Shown here piece after piece: positions 56,238 through 64,000 of a DNA stretch of 64,000 nt. Origin of the DNA: Lactobacillus johnsonii (GTDB taxonomy: Bacteria > Bacillota > Bacilli > Lactobacillales > Lactobacillaceae); NCBI RefSeq assembly GCF_013487865.1, contig NZ_CP047409.1:1550001-1614000 (forward strand), read 5' to 3'. A program made the translations under genes and the position numbers. The notes beneath the pieces are model-generated. The model had not been told where the DNA came from. It searched no databases and worked only from the letters and a program-made list of their open reading frames with translations. The stretch's first letter is position 1, and each line of letters opens with the position of its first letter.

Positions 56238-58913
56238 TTATTTTCTAGCAGTTCTTCTTTCAAAGAATTTAACAATTTCAACAATGATAATCATCAAAAG
56301 TCCTGCAACAATTACAACTAACCATTGCATTCCATCTAATTCGGTCACATCAAAAATCTTAGTCAAAAATGGAATCTCTACAGCAGCCATAATCAAAGCA
56401 GAAATAAGAATTGCTCCGTTAAACCATTTATTTTCAAATATCTGTGCTCTAAAGATAGATTTATGAATAAATTTAGAGTTAAAGGCATGGAACAATTGGA
56501 TTAATCCCAAAGTAAGAAAGGCCATCGTTAAGGCGTCAGCATGCTGCATAGCTGCATTTCCAACATGAGGACCGACATGCAAGCCAAATTGATATGCACC
56601 TAAAACTAAAATACCTTCTAAAATACCTTGGTAAATAATCGAGCTTGCAACGCCCCCACTGAAGAAGTTTGACTTTCTACCACGTGGCTTCTTCTTCATA
56701 ATTCCTGGCTCTACTGGTTCAACACCCAAAGCAATTGCTGGCAAAGTATCAGTAACCAAGTTAATCCACAACAATTGCACTGGCATTAAGATATCCCAAC
56801 CAAGCATAGTCATCATAAATACTGTTAAAACTTCGCCAACGTTACAACTCATCAAATAAAGAATTGCCTTTTGAATATTAGCAAATACCTTACGCCCTTG
56901 CTTGATTGCTTCAACGATTGTCGCAAAGTTATCATCAGCTAAAACCATATCGGCTGCACCCTTTGATACTTCAGTACCAGTAATTCCCATACCAATACCA
57001 ATATCAGCTTGCTTTAAACTAGGAGCATCATTAACACCGTCCCCAGTCATGGCGACAATCTTGTTATTAGCTTGCCATGCTTTAACAATTCTAACCTTGT
57101 TTTCAGGAGATACACGAGCATAAACACTATAATCTTGAACATGCTTGTTAAAGTAGTCATCTGATAACTTATCAAGTTCTGCACCAGTAATTACGGCTTT
57201 ATTTTTATCTGAACTTTCTTCTAAAATGCCCAAACGAGAAGCAATCGCAGCAGCTGTAATTTGGTGGTCACCAGTAATCATAACTGTTCTAATACCAGCA
57301 CTTTTTGCTTCGGCAACAGCAGCTTTTGCTTCTGGTCTTTCTGGGTCAATCATTCCCACTAAACCAGCAAAAATTAGATCTTGTTCAACATTATTAGTCG
57401 TTGGATCATCATAGGCCTTATCCACAATCTTGTAAGCCAGTCCTAAGACACGTAAAGCTTGTTCAGCCATCCCCTTATTTGATGCAAGAATTGTTTCTTT
57501 TTCACTATCTGAAATTGGCGCTACTTGACCATCTTTTTCAATTTTCGTTACTCGCTTTAATAATTCATCTGGGGCTCCCTTTACAGCAACAAAAAATTTA
57601 TTACCATAATGGTTAACCGTAGACATTAATTTTCTTTCTGAATCAAATGGAACTTCTTGAACGCGGCTATCTTTCTTAAGAAGATCTTCAACTTTAATAT
57701 TTTGATCAAAAGCATATTGAATCAAGGCCGTTTCAGTTGGGTCCCCTAAAAGCCGACCACCGTCTTCAATCTTTGTATCATTAGCTAAAATCATTGACAT
57801 CATAGCCGGATTATCACTATTAATTGGTGCTTCATCATTATGAAGCTCGCCGTTATAGTAAATTTTTTCAACAGTCATTTGGTTCTGTGTCAAAGTGCCA
57901 GTCTTATCAGAACAAATAATATCGGTAGCTCCTAAGGTCTCAACAGCCGGCAATTTTCTAACAATTGCCTTATGTTTAGCCATTGTTTGTGTTCCCAAAG
58001 CCAAAATAATAGTTACGATAGCTGGTAATCCTTCAGGGATTGCAGCAACAGCTAATGAGACAGCAACTAGAAACATATCGATAATTAATTTATTAGTTGG
58101 CTCACTTCCCTGTTTGGTAAACATTCCTACGATAAAGACAATCACACAAATTGCCAAAATCATAATCGTTAAAGTCTTACCAAGCTGATTCAAGTTTTCC
58201 TTTAATGGAGTAGCTGTTTCATCTGCATTATTAAGCATTGTTGCGATTTTACCGACTTCGGTATTCATACCAGTGCCAACAACAATACCTTCTGCTCGTC
58301 CGTAAGTTACATTAGTATTTGCATAAGCCATGTTAACACGGTCACCTAGTGCTACATCATCAGCTTTTAACACGTCACTATCTTTTTCAACAGGTACTGA
58401 CTCACCTGTCAAAGCTGACTCTTCAACTTTTAAACTTGCAGTCTTAGCTAGTCGCATATCAGCTGGCACAACGTCCCCTGCTTCAAGCAAGACAATATCA
58501 CCAGGCACAATATCTGTACTTGGAATTTCTAAAATTGCGCCTCCACGTCTTACATGGGCATTTGGTGTTGACATCTCCTTTAAAGCATCAATCGCAGCTT
58601 CTGATCTAGCTTCCTGAATTACTCCTAAAATTGCATTCAGCAAAACAACAATCATAATAATTGCAGCATCAGTCCATTCATTAGCAACTACACCAGATAA
58701 AATGGCAGCCACAATTAAGACAATAATCATAAAGTCCTTAAATTGATCGATAAAGCGCATAAACATACTACGCTTTTTCTTTGAAGCTAAAGAATTTGGC
58801 CCATCTGAAGCTAGTCTCTTCTTAGCTTCATTATCAGACAAACCATTGTCTAACGATGTATTCAGCTCTTTCTCAATTTGAGAAATCTCTTGAGCATAGT
58901 ATTTCTCTTTCAC
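56238..58913 (-). CDS. Calcium/manganese-type P-type ATPase (P2 family)
   Basis: 891 residues, full P2-type pump: N-terminal cation ATPase domain, actuator with LTGESVPV, ion site helix VAAIPEGLPA, phosphorylation site CSDKTGTLT, KGAPDELL, hinge MTGDGVNDAPSL and the C-terminal six-helix region (LLWINLVTDTLPA). I start at GTG 58913 (VKEKYYAQE), with GGGAGG ten bases upstream; the earlier in-frame ATGs overlap that site. By family it exports Ca2+; homologous pumps in L. lactis (YoaB) are under a Mn riboswitch and handle Mn2+, and a riboswitch-like leader precedes this gene too. Confidence 0.93.
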   Translation of the reverse strand: MKEKYYAQEISQIEKELNTSLDNGLSDNEAKKRLASDGPNSLASKKKRSMFMRFIDQFKDFMIIVLIVAAILSGVVANEWTDAAIIMIVVLLNAILGVIQEARSEAAIDALKEMSTPNAHVRRGGAILEIPSTDIVPGDIVLLEAGDVVPADMRLAKTASLKVEESALTGESVPVEKDSDVLKADDVALGDRVNMAYANTNVTYGRAEGIVVGTGMNTEVGKIATMLNNADETATPLKENLNQLGKTLTIMILAICVIVFIVGMFTKQGSEPTNKLIIDMFLVAVSLAVAAIPEGLPAIVTIILALGTQTMAKHKAIVRKLPAVETLGATDIICSDKTGTLTQNQMTVEKIYYNGELHNDEAPINSDNPAMMSMILANDTKIEDGGRLLGDPTETALIQYAFDQNIKVEDLLKKDSRVQEVPFDSERKLMSTVNHYGNKFFVAVKGAPDELLKRVTKIEKDGQVAPISDSEKETILASNKGMAEQALRVLGLAYKIVDKAYDDPTTNNVEQDLIFAGLVGMIDPERPEAKAAVAEAKSAGIRTVMITGDHQITAAAIASRLGILEESSDKNKAVITGAELDKLSDDYFNKHVQDYSVYARVSPENKVRIVKAWQANNKIVAMTGDGVNDAPSLKQADIGIGMGITGTEVSKGAADMVLADDNFATIVEAIKQGRKVFANIQKAILYLMSCNVGEVLTVFMMTMLGWDILMPVQLLWINLVTDTLPAIALGVEPVEPGIMKKKPRGRKSNFFSGGVASSIIYQGILEGILVLGAYQFGLHVGPHVGNAAMQHADALTMAFLTLGLIQLFHAFNSKFIHKSIFRAQIFENKWFNGAILISALIMAAVEIPFLTKIFDVTELDGMQWLVVIVAGLLMIIIVEIVKFFERRTARK

Positions 58914-58934
58914 CGTAAAACATCCTCCCATAAA

Positions 58935-59045
58935 CAAAAAAGACCTATGACCAGTTATCAGTCATAAGTCTCACTAATTAAGATAAGTCCAGAGGTATCC
59001 ATCTCGGTTGTTGAACTTATCGCAATAACTTGCCGTTACTCTCTT
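58935..59045 (-). promoter_or_regulatory. Probable yybP-ykoY (Mn2+) riboswitch with terminator
   Basis: Read 5'-3' on the minus strand: GAGAGTAAC (59043-59035), close to the conserved GGGGAGTAGC of yybP-ykoY. Then a nine-base stem GATAAGTTC/GGACTTATC (59021-59013 with 58990-58982) around CAACAACCGAGATGGATACC. Last, a strong terminator AGACTTATGAC...GGTCATAGGTCT with a run of six T (58971-58935) directly before the ribosome site. The layout is that of a transcription-attenuating riboswitch. The family call rests on the short motif and the gene it controls. Confidence 0.6.
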
Positions 59046-59136
59046 ATGCATCTATAGTATGTTAAACTATCTAGTCCGATACAAGTTTAGTTCTTTTTAC
59101 ATAAATCATCAAAAATAGTAGTTAAAATTTATAAAA

Positions 59137-59826
59137 CTAAAGTCTAACAGCATCTAAATCGGCATCAGTAATATTTATCAAGTCTTCTTCTGAATAACTA
59201 TCACTTAGGGCTACGCGTACTGCTTGTTTCTTTATAATCTTATCATTTAGATTTCTGACCCAACGTCCATTACTGTTATCGTTATCCTTACTTAAATTAT
59301 TCTTCAATAAGTCTGCATAACTTGAAGGATTTACATGATATTGTTGTTTCTTTAGAGAAAACAAACCAATTTGAACCATTTCATCAACTGTATAATCTTC
59401 AAAATCAAATTTATTCGGAATACGACTACGCAAGCCTGGGTTAGTTTCTAAAAACTTCTCCATATCGTTAGTATAGCCAGCAAAGATAATCATAATATTA
59501 GAACGATGATCTTCCATAAACTTTAATATTTCATCAATTGCTTCTTTACCAAAATCATTCTGACCACCACTAGCTAGGGTATATGCTTCATCAATAAACA
59601 AAATTCCACCTAAAGCTGATTCAAGAACTTTTCTAGTCTTTTCAGCTGTTTGACCAACATATCCTGCTACTAAATCAGCTCGAGATGTCTCGATTAACTT
59701 ATCTTCAGCTATTACACCTTTTTCATATAGAACATGCCCAACAATACGAGCAACCGTTGTTTTTCCAGTTCCTGGATTTCCTAAAAACAATGAGTGCAAA
59801 GTTTGAGAATTAGTACTTAAACCTTT
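59137..59826 (-). CDS. CbbX/SpoVK-like AAA+ ATPase domain, C-terminal half of a frameshifted gene
   Basis: About 227 residues of an AAA+ domain of the CbbX/SpoVK/EccA type: Walker A GNPGTGKTT, pore-loop region GYVGQTAEKT, Walker B ILFIDEAY, sensor 1 IIFAGYTN, arginine finger region NPGLRSRIP and sensor 2 NGRWVRNLND. The N-terminal beginning of this same domain (LDEMIGLETVKQQVKEF...LNKKRKE) lies at the end of the upstream frame. Restoring one A in the AAAA run at 59824-59827 gives KRKEKGLSTNSQTLHSLFLG, joining both parts smoothly. No independent ribosome site is evident, so as it stands the ATPase is probably not made, or only by frameshifting. Confidence 0.85.
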   Translation of the reverse strand, partial: KGLSTNSQTLHSLFLGNPGTGKTTVARIVGHVLYEKGVIAEDKLIETSRADLVAGYVGQTAEKTRKVLESALGGILFIDEAYTLASGGQNDFGKEAIDEILKFMEDHRSNIMIIFAGYTNDMEKFLETNPGLRSRIPNKFDFEDYTVDEMVQIGLFSLKKQQYHVNPSSYADLLKNNLSKDNDNSNGRWVRNLNDKIIKKQAVRVALSDSYSEEDLINITDADLDAVRL

Positions 59827-61133
59827 TCTTTTCGTTTCTTATTCAAGACGGTAACTGCAATAAATTCTTTGACCTGTTGCTTTACCGTTTCTAGACCAAT
59901 CATTTCATCAAGCTGCTGCATACCTGATTTTTGAGAACCTTTTTGTAGATCCTTTTGGTCTTTTTCTACTTTATGTGCCTGCTTAGAGTTAGATTCTTTT
60001 TTCTGGGTAGTAAAGTACTCAATATTGTTTTGTAAATTACCTTTTACTATTGTGTATTGATTGTTTTCATCCAAATCATACTCATCATTAGTAGAATCAA
60101 ATTTCAACACATAAACGTCAGGAACATTAAAAGTTACATTATCTTCAATTTTAATATTAGGTGAACTTTCAAATGCTAGGCCAATCCAGTCTGCCTTTAT
60201 AGTACTTTCATCTGTTGCAAAAATATTGATTTTGCCGTTATTTCTACCGTCAAGTAAAAGAGTTTCTGCAGTTAAAATACTATGATCTTCGATGGCAATT
60301 GACTCGATAATTCTACTACTATTTCCTATGTCTATCTTACTTTGGTCACAAATAGATATCGAATCAATCATTGAATTATCTACTTTTGCCTGAGCAGCTT
60401 TTTGTAAATAGAGGGCACCAGAATAATTAGGTTCTTTAATAATTGACGAGATAATATTGAGAGTAGATTCGCTGCTAAAAACGCAAGGATAATCTTTTTC
60501 TTTTACTCCACCCGTTACAGTTACATTTTGTAATGTAGCAATAGTATTCGCAGATAAACTAAGTACATTACTTTCACCATAGCTAAGCGTAGTATTCTGA
60601 AGAGTTAAATTCGCTTCAATAGAAGTAATTTTACAATTAAGAGTACTATTTTTTATCTCTAGATTTCCTTTTTCAACATAAATTCTATGTGCACCGTCAC
60701 CAATTTTATCCTTTTCAACGTACAAATCATTAAATTGAGCAGTAGCACCATCATCTACATAAATAATTGGATAATTTTGGCCAGTCGTAGCCTCATTAAC
60801 CATTGACACATGTGTCGCAATTAACTGACTATTATTTGTTACTTGAAGAGAATTATTCTTATCGTGATAGTGTTGCAGAGTCAGATTATTTAACTTTACC
60901 TGGGCTCCATTTTTAATGATAAAGCCGCCTAAAATAAAAGTATTATCTTCGCCAGAAATATTTAGACTCTTGTTAATTACATAATTTTGATCCTCAAGTG
61001 GGAACTGATACTCTCTTTTGATTAAAATATCATCCCCATCTGAAGCTTGATTTAATGCATCTTCAAATTCCCAGGTAGTACGCTGCTTTTTGAAAAAACC
61101 TCGATCATCTGGTCCAACTACAAAAACCGTCAT
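59817..61133 (-). CDS. Beta-helix repeat protein, N-terminal half of a frameshifted AAA+ fusion
   Basis: 438 residues from ATG 61133 with a GGGGGA ribosome site. Residues about 25-345 are short beta-strand repeats (INKSLNISG, QVKLNNLTL, NLEIKNSTL, NLTLQNTTL, ATLQNVTV and so on), the pattern of a right-handed parallel beta-helix as in pectate-lyase-like proteins. There is no signal peptide or anchor, so it is cytoplasmic. A charged linker (about 365-400, KKESNSKQAHKVEKDQK) leads to the start of a CbbX-like AAA+ domain, where the frame breaks. The intact protein would be about 660 residues. It lies 24 bases behind nadE in the same direction. Function unknown. Confidence 0.8.
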   Translation of the reverse strand: MTVFVVGPDDRGFFKKQRTTWEFEDALNQASDGDDILIKREYQFPLEDQNYVINKSLNISGEDNTFILGGFIIKNGAQVKLNNLTLQHYHDKNNSLQVTNNSQLIATHVSMVNEATTGQNYPIIYVDDGATAQFNDLYVEKDKIGDGAHRIYVEKGNLEIKNSTLNCKITSIEANLTLQNTTLSYGESNVLSLSANTIATLQNVTVTGGVKEKDYPCVFSSESTLNIISSIIKEPNYSGALYLQKAAQAKVDNSMIDSISICDQSKIDIGNSSRIIESIAIEDHSILTAETLLLDGRNNGKINIFATDESTIKADWIGLAFESSPNIKIEDNVTFNVPDVYVLKFDSTNDEYDLDENNQYTIVKGNLQNNIEYFTTQKKESNSKQAHKVEKDQKDLQKGSQKSGMQQLDEMIGLETVKQQVKEFIAVTVLNKKRKEKV

Positions 61134-61157
61134 ATTTCCCCCAAGAAAAGAATTTAC

Positions 61158-61991
61158 TTAATTTTGCTTATAAAAATCATCAAAAATAGTTACTGGCAAA
61201 TGACGCTTATGTTCACTCTTTTTCCACAACTTTTCAATCTGTTCAGCTGCTTCTTCACTTACATCTTTACCTTCTAAGTAATCATCAACATCTTTGTAAG
61301 TTACTCCTAATGCTACTTCATCAGGTAAGTCCGGACGATCTTCTTCTAAATCAGCAGTTGGTGCCTTTTCATATAAGTGCTTAGGACATCCAAGTTCCTT
61401 AAGCATTGCCTTCCCTTGACGCTTATCTAATCTAAACAACGGAGTGATATCAGCAGCACCATCACCATATTTAGTGTAAAAGCCAGAAAAGTTTTCTGCT
61501 GCATGATCAGTACCTACAACAGCTCCGTTATTAGCACCAGCAATTGCATATTGAACAACCATTCTTTGACGAGCTTTGATGTTACCTTTGTTAAAGTCAG
61601 TAATCTTTTGACCAGTTGCTTCAACTACTTTTACCATTGCATCAACTGGTTCTTTAATATTAACAATTAGATCTTGATCAGGCTTTTGAAAAGCAATTGC
61701 ATCGGCAGCATCACTTGCATCTGCTTGAACGCCATAAGGTAGACGAACAGCAATAAACTGGTAAGAATTATCCCCAGTTTCTTCACGTATTTCTTCAATT
61801 GCCATTTGGCAAAGTTTACCAGTTAAAGTTGAATCTTGACCACCAGAGATCCCTAAAACATAAGTCTTCAAAAAAGGATTTTCTTTTAGGTAATCTTTTA
61901 AGAAATCAATTGACTTTCTAATTTCTTTCTTAGGGTCTATTTCTGGTAATACGTGTTCATACGCAACAATTTTTTCTTGTAATGGACGCAT
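61158..61991 (-). CDS. nadE: NAD synthetase (ammonia-dependent)
   Basis: 277 residues, full length, with no glutaminase domain. Converts nicotinate adenine dinucleotide to NAD+ with ATP and ammonia. The pyrophosphatase P-loop is [14 protein letters not shown], followed by [14 protein letters not shown] and the NAD/ATP-binding [26 protein letters not shown]. It starts one base after pncB, so both salvage steps are expressed together. Confidence 0.97.
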   Translation of the reverse strand: MRPLQEKIVAYEHVLPEIDPKKEIRKSIDFLKDYLKENPFLKTYVLGISGGQDSTLTGKLCQMAIEEIREETGDNSYQFIAVRLPYGVQADASDAADAIAFQKPDQDLIVNIKEPVDAMVKVVEATGQKITDFNKGNIKARQRMVVQYAIAGANNGAVVGTDHAAENFSGFYTKYGDGAADITPLFRLDKRQGKAMLKELGCPKHLYEKAPTADLEEDRPDLPDEVALGVTYKDVDDYLEGKDVSEEAAEQIEKLWKKSEHKRHLPVTIFDDFYKQN

Positions 61992-61992
61992 C

Positions 61993-63465
61993 TTAATATC
62001 CTCTTTTCACAATTCGACTACGAATATCATTAATTAAGCTCATCTTGTTATCATATAGCTTTTGGGATAAATCCACTGGGTAATCTTGTGGATTCAAACT
62101 ACGTTTATATTCGTCCCATAATCCGTCTAAGTTATTAGCTGCGAATTCTTTTGTTTCTTTAAGAGTAGGTTCTTTATAAACAAGTTTTCCTTCATGGAAA
62201 ATTTCTTGTAGTAAAGGACGAGCAGTATAATCAGTAACAACCTTATTAATGTAAGTGTATTGCGGATGGAACATAAAAAGCGCATCAAACTCTCTTGGAT
62301 CTTCGTCATAGCGTGATACCCAATCACCCTCATTTTTCTTCTCAGAGTTTGCTTGAATCCGCCATACCTGTTTTTTACCTGGGGTAGATACTTTTTCGGC
62401 ATTTGAAGAAATTTTCAAAGTATCGCGCATATTGCCTTCTTTATCTTCAATTGCTACTAACTTATATACCCCACCTAGAGCAGGTTGATCAAAAGCTGTA
62501 ATTAATTTAGTACCAATTCCCCAAACATCAATTTTTGCACCTTGCATCTTAAGGTTTTGAATAGTCTTTTCATCTAAATCATTTGAAGCATAAATTTTTG
62601 CATCAGGAAAGCCAGCATCGTCTAATTGCTTACGCACTTTCTTAGAAATATATGCCATATCACCTGAGTCAATTCGAACTCCCTGGAAATTAATCTTGTC
62701 GCCCATTTCTTTAGCAACTTTAATAGCAGTTGGTACACCACTTCTTAAAGTATCATAGGTATCAACTAAGAATACACAGTCCTTATGAGTCTCAGCATAT
62801 GCTTTAAAAGCATCATATTCATTATTAAATGCTTCAACCAAAGAGTGAGCATGAGTACCAGCGACAGGAATATCGAATAATTTTCCTGCTCTAACATTAC
62901 TAGTAGCGTCAAAGCCACCAATGTATGCTGCTCGTGTTCCCCAAATAGCTGCATCGGTTTCTTGTGCACGACGTGAACCAAATTCCATCAAACCATCATT
63001 ACCAACAGCGACCTTAATTCTAGCTGCCTTAGTAGCAATCAAAGTTTGGAAATTAATAATGTTTAAAATTGCAGTTTCAACTAATTGTGCTTGAGCTAAT
63101 GGTCCTTCGATCTGCATGATTGGTTCGTTGGCAAAAACTAATTCACCTTCTCTAGCACTTCGAATAGTTAGCTTCAATTCTAAATTACGTAAATAATCGA
63201 TAAAGTCATCATCATAGTCACAAGTTTCCTTGAGATATTCTAGATCACTCTCTTTAAAACGAAGATTATTTAAGTATTGGATAACATGACTTAAACCAGC
63301 ATTAACTGCGTAGCCATTACCAAAAGGTTCTTTTCTGAAGAACACTTCAAATACAGAATTTCTTTCACTTATTCCCTTTTTAAAATAGGTATACATCATA
63401 TTAATTTCATACAAATCAGTATGTAAAATTAATGAATCATCTTGATCAACTTGTGGGTAAAACAT
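61993..63465 (-). CDS. pncB: Nicotinate phosphoribosyltransferase
   Basis: 490 residues. First enzyme of NAD salvage from nicotinate (nicotinate + PRPP to NaMN). Family blocks: [61 protein letters not shown] with the catalytic His region, and [13 protein letters not shown]. The C-terminal extension of about 100 residues is usual for the long Gram-positive form. First gene of pncB-nadE-beta-helix/AAA+. A lactobacillus that cannot make NAD de novo depends on it. Confidence 0.96.
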   Translation of the reverse strand: MFYPQVDQDDSLILHTDLYEINMMYTYFKKGISERNSVFEVFFRKEPFGNGYAVNAGLSHVIQYLNNLRFKESDLEYLKETCDYDDDFIDYLRNLELKLTIRSAREGELVFANEPIMQIEGPLAQAQLVETAILNIINFQTLIATKAARIKVAVGNDGLMEFGSRRAQETDAAIWGTRAAYIGGFDATSNVRAGKLFDIPVAGTHAHSLVEAFNNEYDAFKAYAETHKDCVFLVDTYDTLRSGVPTAIKVAKEMGDKINFQGVRIDSGDMAYISKKVRKQLDDAGFPDAKIYASNDLDEKTIQNLKMQGAKIDVWGIGTKLITAFDQPALGGVYKLVAIEDKEGNMRDTLKISSNAEKVSTPGKKQVWRIQANSEKKNEGDWVSRYDEDPREFDALFMFHPQYTYINKVVTDYTARPLLQEIFHEGKLVYKEPTLKETKEFAANNLDGLWDEYKRSLNPQDYPVDLSQKLYDNKMSLINDIRSRIVKRGY

Positions 63466-63590
63466 TTTGTCCCCTCATCACTAAAATAAATAATTTTTTT
63501 CTTGTATTTTATTATAATCAAAGAAGAGCAGATATCAAAAAGAGACATCAAATTTGAAGTGCCATAGAAAAGTTAGACATTTATAAAATT
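63466..63590. other. Short region between pncB and the IS element
   Basis: Holds the pncB promoter and the end of the IS element (TGTCTAACTTTTCTATGGCA on the minus strand looks like its tip). No gene seen. Confidence 0.45.
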
Positions 63591-64000
63591 TTAAAGATTT
63601 GATAATACACGATTTCTGTATTTTACAGGAGTCGTGTATTTTAATTTGTTTGATCTTCTAACATTGTTAAACCAATAAATATAATCTTTCAGAATTTCCT
63701 TCATCTCTTCTAAACTTCCAATCTTAAGTCGATTCAGTTTTTCTCTCTTCATTAGATTAAATATCGTTTCTCCTGGTGCATTATCATGACAATTTCCTTT
63801 TCGGGACATGCTTTGAATTATATTCATTTTCTTTAGTCGAGCCTGATAGCCTGGATTCTGATATTGAAAGCCTTGATCTGAATGAAGGATAGGAGCAGCT
63901 CCTGGTGGAAGATTATCTGCTAGTTCATCTAGCATATTATAAATAGTTTTCATTTCAGGAGAGTAACTTACTGCACAAGCTAGAATCTCCAAAGAAGCTT
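63591..64000 (-). mobile_element. IS3-family (IS150-like) transposase orfB, C-terminal part
   Basis: The frame is open to the right edge (…ASLEILACAVSYSPEM) and ends at 63591. The second and third acidic residues of the DDE/RNaseH core are visible as SDQGFQY (D) and NCHDNAPGETIFNLMKRE (E). The C-terminal IYWFNNVRRSNKLKYTTPVKYR block is the typical end of IS150-like OrfB. About 60 bases beyond the stop should contain the IS right end and its inverted repeat, which I cannot delimit without the other end. Confidence 0.88.

Overview
The window is AT-rich DNA from a Lactobacillus of the acidophilus/gasseri-johnsonii type. The main grounds are an msmR-EFG-bfrA-msmK-gtfA fructo-oligosaccharide operon in the order known from L. 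acidophilus, the pcrA-ligA-camS-gatCAB-dagK block, LPQTG surface proteins and a tRNA-Leu pair. Species cannot be fixed from sequence alone.

Layout. 1-2.6 kb: 5' part of a class A penicillin-binding protein, a divergent RluA-family pseudouridine synthase and tRNA-Leu(CAG). 2.7-6.0 kb: a region of gene debris and accessory genes (anchor-domain remnant, GNAT remnant, APH-like kinase, serine hydrolase, RNA-methyltransferase tail remnant, truncated uracil-DNA glycosylase). 6.1-9.5 kb: a four-gene metal operon (P1B ATPase, CopZ-like chaperone, ferritin/Dps-like protein, Crp/Fnr regulator) whose promoter carries an Fnr-like palindrome centred at -41.5. 9.7-13.4 kb: a His-rich EF-hand protein, an RlmD-type 23S rRNA methyltransferase and a lantibiotic-immunity-type ABC pair. 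13.5-20 kb (+ strand): Tyr-type T-box leader and NhaC-family transporter, SAM hydrolase with a dedicated ECF transporter (S, fused A1A2, T), and a BI-1 family membrane protein.

20-29 kb: two tandem GT8-DUF1792 glycosyltransferases downstream of a large, heavily decayed serine-rich LPQTG adhesin. 29.4-41.6 kb: housekeeping block on the minus strand (Cof phosphatase, lipid kinase, Glu-tRNA amidotransferase gatCAB, camS, ligA, pcrA, a GH73 hydrolase, an ECF S component, tRNA-Leu(UAA)). 41.7-49.7 kb: FOS/sucrose utilisation (ABC importer, beta-fructofuranosidase, sucrose phosphorylase, LacI regulator). 49.7-53.4 kb: SprT protein and a small wall-glycopolymer set (GT32, Wzx flippase, TagB/F-like transferase). 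53.7-56.2 kb (+): Rgg regulator with an ABC exporter. 56.2-59.1 kb: Ca/Mn-type P-type ATPase behind a leader that looks like a yybP-ykoY riboswitch. 59.1-63.5 kb: a beta-helix/AAA+ fusion gene split by a one-base frameshift, then nadE and pncB. 63.5-64 kb: end of an IS3-family element running off the window.

The best candidates for something undescribed are the beta-helix plus CbbX-like AAA+ gene next to the NAD salvage genes, and the Fnr-type metal operon whose ATPase has an atypical CPG metal motif. Neither can be proved from sequence alone.
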